From Gari tellinella (taxonomy: Eukaryota; Mollusca; Bivalvia; Cardiida; Psammobiidae), in the NCBI GenBank assembly GCA_922989275.2, contig OV277868.1:77800216-77864215 (forward strand): DNA of 64,000 nucleotides. The letters are read 5' to 3'. The position numbers were made by a program, and so were the translations under genes. Below the pieces are notes generated by a model. The model made no database searches. It saw only the letters and a list, made by a program, of their open reading frames with translations, and was not told the origin of the DNA. The first letter of the stretch is position 1. The number at the start of each line of letters is the position of its first letter. This document shows, in pieces, positions 57,901 to 64,000 of this stretch.

Positions 57901-57922
57901 AAAGAACAACGGCGATCTTCAT
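42826..57922 (-). CDS. Gene C: Cvsi-like secreted Cys/His-rich protein, five exons
   Basis: Coding exons are 57889-57922, 47038-47151, 45139-45270, 44487-44618 and 42826-42956 (543 nt, 180 residues plus stop). The order is signal peptide (MKIAVVLCALF), module 1 (CDHQHPCTCHHADQVANC), two internal module-2 copies with identical peptides, and a terminal module-2 copy. It has 24 Cys in the mature chain. All introns are GT-AG and phase 1. The two internal exons lie only 0.5 kb apart, a sign of recent exon duplication. Intron 1 is 10.7 kb and holds two LINEs and several MITEs. Extracellular protease inhibition is inferred from the family resemblance; I see no transmembrane segment apart from the signal peptide. 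Confidence 0.86.
43356..43605. mobile_element. F1 MITE
   Basis: TACAGTGGAGAATCTGTTATTC to CAGATTCTCCACTGTA; perfect GACGCCGGGTAACCCGGCGTC centre. Confidence 0.85.
43609..43973. mobile_element. F2 MITE, abutting an F1 copy
   Basis: TACAGTACTTCCTCTCTACAAC to GTGTAGAGGGATATCATTGTA; starts 4 bp after F1 ends at 43605. Hairpin A slightly decayed. Confidence 0.75.
44487..44618 (-). CDS. Gene C exon 4 (internal module 2, second copy)
   Basis: 132 bp, acceptor CACAG (44619-44621) and donor GTAAGA (44481-44486). The 43-residue peptide is identical to that of exon 3; the few nucleotide differences are synonymous. The similarity continues into the flanking intron on both sides. Confidence 0.88.
44903..45120. 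mobile_element. F1 MITE, left hairpin arm deleted
   Basis: TACAGTGGAGAATCTGTTATTC to CAGATTATCCACTGTA. It ends 12 bp from the donor of gene C exon 3. Confidence 0.8.
45139..45270 (-). CDS. Gene C exon 3 (internal module 2, first copy)
   Basis: 132 bp, acceptor CACAG (45271-45273) and donor GTAAGA (45133-45138). It encodes HECMVDVDCGGYDCHGHGP and STEHGHNICGCDHH. An F1 MITE ends at 45120, only 12 bp beyond the donor hexamer. Confidence 0.88.
45487..45516. repeat. Poly(G) run
   Basis: GGGGGCGGGG followed by an unbroken G run to 45516, in intron 2 of gene C. Run length may be unreliable in the assembly. Confidence 0.8.
45940..46192. mobile_element. F5 MITE (piggyBac-type), complete
   Basis: TTAACCCTTTACCTG to GGTAAAGGGTTAA. 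Hairpin C at 45993-46063 with a GCGCCCTAAGGCGC centre. In gene C intron 2. Confidence 0.8.
46248..46497. mobile_element. F1 MITE
   Basis: TACAGTGGAGAATCTGTTATTC to CAGATTCTCTACTGTA; perfect hairpin centre. In gene C intron 2. Confidence 0.85.
47038..47151 (-). CDS. Gene C exon 2 (six-Cys module 1)
   Basis: 114 bp between acceptor TTTAG (47152-47154) and donor GTAAGA (47032-47037), phase 1 at both ends. Module 1 reads AKYCDHQHPCTCHH to CTCVSTGTG. Confidence 0.88.
48172..48250. repeat. GA-rich microsatellite
   Basis: Imperfect (GA)n / (GATA)n at the 3' side of the broken jockey/CR1-like LINE; may be its tail. Confidence 0.75.
48819..49517 (-). pseudogene. Jockey/CR1-like reverse transcriptase fragment
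   Basis: The largest open piece of the broken LINE, 232 residues. It begins INDIADKLL next to RLYADDSS (catalytic YADD), followed by the thumb region (HLGLTINNKGKW) and the jockey-type motif VLEYSSIVWDGC. Frameshifted near 48900, where the homologous reading moves to an overlapping frame. Confidence 0.75.
50720..50969. mobile_element. F1 MITE between the two LINEs
   Basis: TACAGTTGAGAATCTGTTATTC to CAGATTCTCCACTGTA; perfect hairpin centre. Confidence 0.85.
51234..52250 (+). CDS. L1/Tx1-like LINE ORF1 protein
   Basis: The first ATG of this frame is at 51234; 338 residues, stop TAG at 52248-52250. Residues 1-100 are Ser/Lys-rich. About 105-200 is a charged coiled coil (repeated K-L-E-x-x-D heptads), followed by an RRM-like domain beginning NNLLFSNIQE with FERVHRMG and ending in an Arg/Lys-rich tail. 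This is the layout of L1-type ORF1 RNA chaperones (Transposase_22), which trimerise on LINE RNA. It has no internal stop. Two glycine-rich and Ser-rich stretches in the N-terminal part look disordered. It lies antisense within gene C intron 1. Confidence 0.8.
   Translation: MTKWKSNRKGADKRKKSSDSSKVQSKSSRVGGSSGEPREHEVSDINASISDVLKQSNDVLYNNVKECRSVEGQDLDISTASVFDSVDSTCNSGYKESNMATGGTESPSNSELMSVLRSMDKKLERLDTVEKKIDKFENELKSLWKFIHDNQLKLEDRITRVENTIENSDFSSALMAEKVSDLQRATDRAKEDLLYMQSQSMRNNLLFSNIQEDNRESGEETEGKLRIFMVDKLQLASDTVEQIKFERVHRMGRSSGGNAGRLIVAKFTYFKDREMVKRERRKLKGTNFFISEQFPREIVDKRKQLQPKLREARADDKPAWISYDTLYIDGRAIKDATR
52269..53693 (+). CDS. LINE ORF2, endonuclease half (frame broken at the end)
   Basis: Starts at a TTG (NVCAWNCKGL); no ATG lies nearby in frame. 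It is an APE-type endonuclease: Asn in WNCKG, Glu in FLYESW, GDFNGR, SSVIDY and SDHAP are all present, so the catalytic set looks complete. A Cys-rich linker (CKKCDWFDNDC) follows. The frame ends at TAA just after a run of five T (53687-53691); the reverse transcriptase continues in the next frame, so one extra T here explains the break. ORF1 and this ORF share a frame, separated by one TAG and 18 bases. Confidence 0.8.
   Translation: MNVCAWNCKGLTQHKLDSSEFTDIFKRNDIVFLYESWTHSLSNIDIQGFKSYNYYRHFQHRRARRHSGGIVVYINNNISNGISVVRNHLNTIIWLRLDRHFFRLKEDAYICGVYIWGEDSPMYNIENVDLHNLLENDVLYLDSLGSTYVIGDFNGRVGRRNDFISFDRNIDQIDFDDYVPDRPLARASTDCVCNTQGIKTLDLCKSTALRIANGRLGHDEMIGKCTYICTRSSSVIDYLLLHERHFIDVNSFNAGDFNHWSDHAPLYFSLSCKKPVVTAENHDFTLYKWDVEGRDSFRRNLIAKLPELNRVTSSLDSPDRLSVNSCVTEMVALLRSVADPLFSKHVNVNKTYTCKKCDWFDNDCYAAKLEYRNALVNFNSNRSHENRLQFCEKKKFYKDMIIRKRRAFKNKKIKQMEMLRHSRPKEFWSFFRKKPPADNNISIEEYFDYFKGLMGSNVDNENVQADAFCSEFDF
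53694..55530 (+). CDS. LINE ORF2, reverse transcriptase half
   Basis: Open from about 53653 to the TAA at 55530; the overlap with the endonuclease frame is not part of the protein. RT motifs appear in order: SNYRGIALIS, QFGFRPGRSTVDA, FIDLKRAFDSI, GEIISPIMFSMF, LLFADDQVIF (catalytic Asp pair, about 54475) and FNYLGT. A C-terminal CDVCGKRDIEDEYHFIMVC resembles a CCHC knuckle. It would make cDNA from LINE RNA at nicked target DNA. Apart from the frameshift upstream it is intact, so the copy is young. Confidence 0.85.
56537..56773. mobile_element. F1 MITE
   Basis: TACAGTGGAGAATCTGTTTAAA (13-bp deletion in the left end) to ACGTTTTCTCCACTGTA. Confidence 0.8.
56999..57233. mobile_element. F1 MITE
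   Basis: TACAGTGGAGAATCTGTTATTC to CACATTCTCCACTGTA, hairpin centre changed (GGGTTAACCGTTG). Confidence 0.8.
57615..57864. mobile_element. F1 MITE at the start of gene C intron 1
   Basis: TACAGTGGAGAATCTGTTATTC to CAGATTCTCCACTGTA, hairpin centre perfect; 18 bp from the exon 1 donor. Confidence 0.85.
57889..57922 (-). CDS. Gene C exon 1 (signal peptide)
   Basis: 34 coding bases, ATG at 57920-57922, donor GTATGT at 57883-57888, phase 1. It is conservatively diverged from genes A and B (KIAVVLCALF versus KLAIVLCALI). An F1 MITE lies 18 bp into the intron. Confidence 0.85.
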
Positions 57923-57986
57923 ATTTGCTTTAAGGTACACAGTTGAATCTTCAACAGATTATATCTGGTATGGTACCAAAGGGCTG

Positions 57987-58060
57987 CTTTTATAGCTATA
58001 CGATCGCGGTGGTCAGTCACGGAAAATCTCAGTTCACGAGAAGACCACAGCTGCAACTAA
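57987..58060 (-). promoter_or_regulatory. Gene C promoter: TATA box and conserved upstream block
   Basis: TATAAAAG lies at 57987-57994 (minus) and GGAAAATCTC at 58021-58030. Outside the block GGTCAGTCACGGAAAATCTCAG and the TATA box the 5' flank has diverged from A and B, so the kept block is more likely functional. Confidence 0.6.
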
Positions 58061-58464
58061 AATCTAAGGTCACGCCTGTGGTCAGAACGTGTTACATGTA
58101 GCCAATGCTTGACCCTACAATAACAAAACTTAGTAGTGCGACCAGTCTTAAGACTGACTCAAATCGGTGTTTAGTGTCCATGGCAGTTTTGAGCAAGATA
58201 GTAAAATGCAGAACACACGTTTAATCAGTTGCATGCTTTATTTTAACTTTACATTTAGCTTGTACAATGTTTAAACAGCAGCAAGTTACTTCTTTAAGTT
58301 GTCTACATTGTAAATTATATGGGTTTCCTTGTACACACGATGATAGAGGACAAAATGACGTGAGGATGCTTAGACTTGTCCCCAGAAGGATAGTTTAACG
58401 ACCCAAATCAGGGACAGGTATTAAGAAAACAAATACCTCCTTGCTTTTCCATTAGAATAGAACC

Positions 58465-58719
58465 AGGGCTGCCATTTCTCCGGATTTATCCTAAATCTTC
58501 GGATTTTTTCTGGTACATGGTAGGTTAAAGCAGGCTGAAAGTAAAGCAGAATGCGCCTTAAAGGCGCATTCTGCTTTACATCCAGCCTGATTTAAGTTGT
58601 CACAAGTCAACAAAGCTAGAAACAGGCTATTTGGTAAAGGTACGATTCGTAAAATCGCACTTGAAATATTCAAATTTGGAAATCTTAAGATTTTTCATGT
58701 CATCTTTTGGCAGCCCTGT
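58465..58719. mobile_element. hAT-like MITE with F5 hairpin
   Basis: Ends CAGGGCTGCCATTTCTCCGG and TTTTGGCAGCCCTG. Contains the F5 hairpin at about 58526-58595 (TTAAAGCAGGCTGAAAGTAAAG with AATGCGCC centre) followed by an F5-like flank (AGAAACAGGCTATTTGGTAAAG). The flanks do not give a clean 8-bp duplication. Confidence 0.7.
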
Positions 58720-59527
58720 AGACCTATACGGAGTATCTAGTGTTTGTCAAAAATATTCCCAGTTTCAATAAACACAATACCCGCAATTCTTAACTCGGAC
58801 GAATGACATGGGTCAAAATGCATTAGAGTCATTCTACATGAAGACGACGCTTTGATTTATTTCAAGCCAAATTGCTGCTGAATGGAAACAAGAAATATCT
58901 TTAAAAAAGATATTCGGCGGAATGAGTGGTTGAACTAAGGCTATATAGATGCATGGGTGTGCAAAATTAAATGAAATTGAGGTTTACGGATTGAAAAGCA
59001 AAAAAAATTGAAACAGTAACTTTTATTTAAAATGCAAAACTATCATGTACAGAAATGCAAAACAGAACAATAATTTAACTCATATCCTAGCTACTGGTAG
59101 GAGATCCTCACATTAATCTATTGTTCTATATATCAAACTTCATTCGTAGAGTTTCTTGAAACAAACTATAGCATACACAAATGTACAGATACAACAGTCT
59201 GCTGAACTTCACTCTTGTAAATAATGATGAAACAACACGATTGTGTTTAACTCACTTGAGGCCATTCATTTTATATATAATATTGCTTTTAATGTATGGT
59301 ATTAAAATGTGTACAAATAGTTAACAATTCAAACAAATTGGTAGTAAACAATTACAAAACACCTAGCTTCCTCTGTATATCTATAAAAAGATTTCAGATG
59401 TCATATCTTAAAATAGAAGTATAATTGCATCATCCCAGTGTGTAGTAAACAGTGCAGTCTGTATCTCTAAATTTTACACTCACACTCCAGTCATCTGGTA
59501 AAACTGTAATTGGACATAGACCAGCCT

Positions 59528-59722
59528 ACAGGGCTCCAGATAAGAGGGAGTAAACTAAACAAATCACATTTTTTCACTCATTTCAGCACCAAACCCTATG
59601 GTGTAACCACTCATTTTGTTTGTCTCGAAGAGACAATTCAAACGTATAGTGACACCACAGGGTTTAATGCACAAATAAAGATTTTAAGTTTTGAAATAAT
59701 TCCCTTATCTGGAGCCCTGGCT
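59528..59722. mobile_element. hAT-like MITE
   Basis: Inverted ends CAGGGCTCCAGATAAG and CTTATCTGGAGCCCTG with a short palindrome TTGTCTCGAAGAGACAA at the centre. A related, broken copy lies at about 4207-4375 (GGGCTCCAGATAACGG, TGTCTCGAAGAGACGG). Confidence 0.7.
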
Positions 59723-60529
59723 ACTATCCAATCAGACTATTCAGTTTCAACAGGTGCTCTTAATTCTAAATTTCTGATCAAATATAATTGGTTGAAATGT
59801 GTGGCCAAATAGAAAGTGTGTCTAAATAGAAACCAGTCAGCTCCGCCGAAAAAACATGAGTAGTGCAGAAATGTTCAAATGTGTTTAACCTTTTTTCCAT
59901 AACACAACCGAATTACCAAATGAAGAAAAGTATTCAGTGATCATTGACTGTTGAAAGTGATGTAAATGCATTTAGATGCTGTCTGAAAGCGAGTCAGAAT
60001 ACTTTCTCCCATTTTAGCCTATGTGGGGTAGACATTTGCCGCATGGGGAATAACTCTATCCTCCAAACCACGTGACGCCAACATTTTGACAAGCTTAACT
60101 ACAAGCGCTGCATGAAGCGGATAACTAAATGACGTCATTTGTGATAACATGTATGTTACTATAAACAACGTCAAGTTTTCGCGGACAAAAAGACTCACAA
60201 ACTGCATTTATTTTGGTGACTTATATCATGTTTTAATGATATGAATGGAAGAAAAACACACTATTCGTTGTGTTGATGTTTGAAGAGAAACGCCTATCCT
60301 ACATCAACAGTCGTGCTGGATTCTTATATTTTCATGTTAATCTTTTAAATATTTGACTCAAAGAGAAAAAATTATTTATTATAGTGTAGGAATTACAAAT
60401 AAGATGTGTCTACTGTTTTGTATATTTTCTCATTTGGTAAGTCCGTTTATTTTATTTCGTTTTGTGTGATTTTGAACGTGTGAAAAGAGCGCTATATAAA
60501 TATGGTATAATAATAAAATATAAAACTAC

Positions 60530-60779
60530 TACAGTGGAGAATCTGTTATTCTTTCCCGTTTAAACGCAAACGTACGCAAACGCAAAGCACTAAAACGTAG
60601 GAAAGAACAACTTTTGAACAAGTCTGATAATTCTTGTTTATCTTGGTGGCAAACAGTTTGAAGCCTGATCAGACGCCGGGTTACCCGGCGTCTGATCTGG
60701 CTCCAAACTGTTTGCACTGCTAATAATAGTTTTAGCGTAAACGCGTTTATTGGGAAAGAATAACAGATTCTCCACTGTA
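60530..60779. mobile_element. F1 MITE
   Basis: TACAGTGGAGAATCTGTTATTC to CAGATTCTCCACTGTA, near-consensus. Confidence 0.85.
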
Positions 60780-62067
60780 ATAAAACAAAAGATATTCCAG
60801 CTTAACATCAATAATTTTAAGGTTGGGGACCCCTAATCAGATCGGACCGAATACGGTACACTACTTGAAGAACTCGGTCTTTCTCGTAAACTTTCGACCC
60901 ATACCGAACCATGCTCATCATGTTAATGAACAGGCCGCGGGTTCACGAGAATAGCCGAGCGCTCTCCGTTGAATCCCGATATTAACCGACATTGGCCCGA
61001 TCTCATATGGGTTTCTCAAATAAGTCGGTGAATAACTTACATCTGCTTTCAAGACTAGGGATTAGGTTAACCACATGTCATAATATTGTTTATTTAAGGG
61101 TGTATCAATGTCATGAATTTAAGAAGTTTTCAAAGTATATGAAAACACTTTATGATGGTTTTGTATTGAAGAGCTATTTAAGATGAATGAAAAAAAAGTG
61201 TACATTTTTGTGAACAACGGTTGGCTCCATGGCCATGTAAAATTTACCCCACCACTTTCTCTTATTTTGTCCTTTTCAAACAGCCCGCTTCAATAAAATC
61301 CATTTTAAATGAAAACAAATATGATAATTTGGTTTTATAATATTCATTTCCTATCTATAGTAGTATTTCTTCATACAAAAACTAATTTAAGAAAAAACAG
61401 GCACCAAATGTGAAATTTATAAAGCTCTAAATATCATCGATATGGTACTTTTTTGTAAATTATGTAAGGGGAGATAACTCTTTTTACTTTAATAACTCAT
61501 AATTTTCAACACTGACCTTTCAATTTCTTTATATATTTTGAACTGTCTTAGCATTGGCTTTCATTTGGTAGAATATAAGAAAAAATTAAATACTAGAACT
61601 ATTTCATTTTCAAACATTTTTACTTTGTTTTTCATAAAATAAAAAATTTAATAAAATCATGCCCTATAAAAAGCATATTTTTGATATTCGAGGATCCATA
61701 TTGTTCAAACCGAGTGCCTGCTTTGTCTAAATTTGGTTTCTATATGTGAAAATACCACCATAGACATGAAATTAATAATGAAAACCCAAATTACCATGTT
61801 TGTTTTGTTTTGAAATAGATGTTACTGAAGCTTGTACTCTGAATGGGTAAAATTTGAGAGAAAAAGTCCAAATTTGACATACCTTTTTCAAATCGCAGTA
61901 GCTCAAAAAAAGGATACCACCATATTTTTTTTCTCCATTTTTTCATTTATCATTAATAGCTCTTCCAAAAACACAATGATAGAAAAAAAGTTTGATACTT
62001 TGAAAAAAACGCTTATGGGTTGGATACACCCTTAAGCATACATGTACGATGTTGCAGACGATTTGAC
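60780..62067. other. AT-rich intergenic stretch
   Basis: No gene or well-defined repeat seen. At about 60845-60985 CACGAGAATAGCCGAGCGCTC and ATGAACAGGCCG resemble the region 38085-38165 (GACGAGAATGACCGATCGTTC), a possible shared old repeat. Confidence 0.4.
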
Positions 62068-62210
62068 TACAGTGGAGAACACGTTGTGTTTTCCCAATAA
62101 ACGCGTATACGCTGAAACTATCATTTCCAGTGCAAACAGTTTGGAGCCAGATCAGACGCAGGGTAACCCGGCGTCTGATCAGGCTGCTAACTGTTTACCT
62201 CAAATTAAAA
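62068..62210. mobile_element. F1 MITE, right end lost
   Basis: TACAGTGGAGAACACGTTGTG through the hairpin, ending in unrelated AT-rich sequence. Confidence 0.7.
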
Positions 62211-63129
62211 TATTTCTTGACCAATTTTAAACAATGCTGAAATTTACTCAAATATCTCGCATCTACCGGTATATCCCAAGCCTTGTCTGGAACCTGATCA
62301 GAGGTCAAATTATTCTTGCTCAAAATTGTTTGGATTAGACATAACGTTTGTATCATCACGTTCATTTGGGTAACGCATTTCTATTATTTATCTATAATGC
62401 GTATTTATCATCTCATTGCGAGACACTTAAAGGCGATGTAATAATCTGGCAGACAAAGATAAGAGGTGTGTAGACAGTCTAGATTTCCATATCTCTTCAG
62501 CAAATATTATGAACAAAAACATAATCAATCTGACACATTCACCGCCATAATAATGTATCACTCTTTTAACACATTCAACCCTAGCCAAGTGTTTACTTGT
62601 CATTAACAAAAAGTGCAATACATTTGAAGAATGCACACAGTGTCGACCATTATCAAAGGGTCCTGCAGAATCCCTCTGATCAGGATCTGCACTGTTTTTA
62701 TCAGTTTAACGAACCTTAAATACATGTCGCCATAATTATATTAATTCGAAATTTGAAATGCCTATTTGAGGTTACAGTGGTTTCGGCGGTAGACACATTC
62801 GTATGGGTGTCGAACAAGACACTTAATATACAGCATCTGATCTGGATCCAAACATTATATAGTATTACATACTGTTGCATATTATCATATAAACAGGAAT
62901 CATATATATACATCACTGTATAACCAGAAAACTATCAATGATGTAACAGTATTTAAAGTAGTATACACTGTACTTTTATATAAGCAATACTATTGTCATA
63001 GTATAAGAGAAGAACCAGACCTGGAAAACATATACCTAACATAGCATTGACCTACACTGACATATAGCTTCAGTCCCCATGATTTACTTGGAATGCTCTA
63101 AAAGAAACATTTGGCAGTTAGTCTTAGGT

Positions 63130-63379
63130 TACAGAGAATAAGACGTTATACTTTCCAATTTAATCGCATTGCAATATAAGGTGGAACATTTTTCGATAAT
63201 CCTAACAATTCACGGAATCTTTTCGTCAATCCTAACAATTCACGTTTATCTGCATTGCAAACAGTTTGGAGCCTGGTCAGACGCCGGTTTCTAATCAGAC
63301 TATAATTTGTTTTGCATTGGAAATTAGAACTGTGACACAAACGCGTTTATTGGAAAAGAATAACGTCTTATCTTCTGTA
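63130..63379. mobile_element. F1 MITE, old copy
   Basis: TACAGAGAATAAGACGTTATAC to ACGTCTTATCTTCTGTA, with an internal 27-bp duplication (TTTTCG-TCAATCCTAACAATTCACG) in the left arm. Confidence 0.65.
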
Positions 63380-63548
63380 ACACAAATACTATCATTAGTC
63401 CACCCACTACTCGGATTACAGCGGTGTTGTAAGTGATGGTATTCAGCGAGACAAAAGCTTCCCATAATGAATGACTTTCTCCATATAGGAATGCCATGCA
63501 GGCTACAATGGGCACTTACATATGTAGCTTAAGTCAGTGTAATGGATA

Positions 63549-63719
63549 AACAGTTTTGAGCCTGATCAGACGCCGGGTTACCCGGCGTCTGATCTGGCTT
63601 CAAACTGTTTGCACTCCAAATAATAGTTTTAGCGTAAACGCATTAATTTGGAAAGAATAACACATTCTCCACTGTATGACGTCACCAATGACGTCAGAAT
63701 AACAGATTCTCCACTGTAA
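63549..63719. mobile_element. F1 MITE, left-truncated, plus a duplicated right tip
   Basis: Perfect hairpin A, right end at 63676. A second copy of just AATAACAGATTCTCCACTGTA follows at 63699-63719. Confidence 0.75.
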
Positions 63720-63721
63720 TG

Positions 63722-63970
63722 TTTAACCCTTTCGTGATCAAATTATTCGGAAGAATTTTACCCTTTCCCCGCTTTATTGTCGTCTGCTGCATTATTGTTG
63801 TCTGCAAGACTCGTTTTAAATATAGATTTTAGATTGTATGACTCAATAAATATCGACAAGAATGTAACAAAGTTTGGGTTCTAATCAGACACCGAGTTAC
63901 GCGACGTCAGATCAGGACCCAAACTGTTTGCAAACGTGCTTTAAGGCGTCATTGAGAGTAAATGGGCTAA
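63722..63970. mobile_element. F3-type MITE
   Basis: TTAACCCTTTCGTGATCAAA to CATTGAGAGTAAATGGGCTAA, with hairpin A (GACACCGAGTTACGCGACGTC) slightly decayed. Confidence 0.65.
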
Positions 63971-64000
63971 ACAATTCTATCATTTCAACCTCTGCACTGT

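Larger units (their letters stand above)
58080..60529. other. Upstream flank of gene C
   Basis: No gene seen apart from two hAT-like MITEs. The small ORFs have no recognisable domain. Confidence 0.45.

Overview
The window looks like nuclear DNA of a bivalve mollusc. It is AT-rich and intron-rich, almost wholly free of long host ORFs, and packed with short inverted-repeat transposons. Its only recognisable host genes resemble the Cvsi family of small secreted Cys/His-rich protease inhibitors known from oysters and clams. No database search was possible, so species and family names rest on recalled motifs.

Host genes. All three lie on the minus strand, in tandem: gene C (57922 to 42826), gene B (33079 to 28617) and gene A (14796 to 3399). 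Each has a 34-bp signal-peptide exon, a 114-120 bp exon carrying one six-Cys module (module 1), and then one, two or three copies of a second six-Cys His-rich exon (module 2). All introns are GT-AG and phase 1. The predicted proteins are 94 (A), 136 (B) and 180 (C) residues, with 12, 18 and 24 cysteines after the signal peptide. A similar promoter block (TATA box, and a GGAAAATCTC motif about 27 bp further upstream) precedes all three first exons. The result is a tandem gene family that grows by duplicating a symmetrical exon.

Mobile DNA. Introns and intergenic spaces are built largely of MITEs. About 30 copies of a ~250-bp Tc1/mariner-type element (F1, TIR CAGTGGAGAA, TA target) occur throughout. 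Other families are F2 (TIR CAGTGCTCCCTCTCTACAACG), piggyBac-type TTAA elements (F3, F4, F5), pogo-like elements (CAGTGAAACCCCTCTAAACCGG) and hAT-like elements (CAGGGCTGCCA), one with a perfect 8-bp target duplication. Several unrelated families carry the same 60-75 bp perfect hairpin at their centre. Larger elements are a decayed mariner (15.5-17.4 kb, with nested insertions), an RTE-like LINE 3' end (13.5-14.3 kb, minus), a broken jockey/CR1-like LINE (48.3-50.4 kb, minus) and a nearly intact L1/Tx1-like LINE with ORF1 and ORF2 (51.2-56.0 kb, plus). The last two lie inside intron 1 of gene C.

Other structure. There is an 855-bp nested foldback element beside gene A exon 2, a satellite that changes orientation (4.7-6.0 kb), a tandemly duplicated ~410-bp inverted-repeat element (21.5-22.3 kb), a 33-bp minisatellite (40.2 kb) and two tRNA-like sequences (19.1 and 38.3 kb). 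I found no rRNA gene, no CRISPR array and no viral gene.
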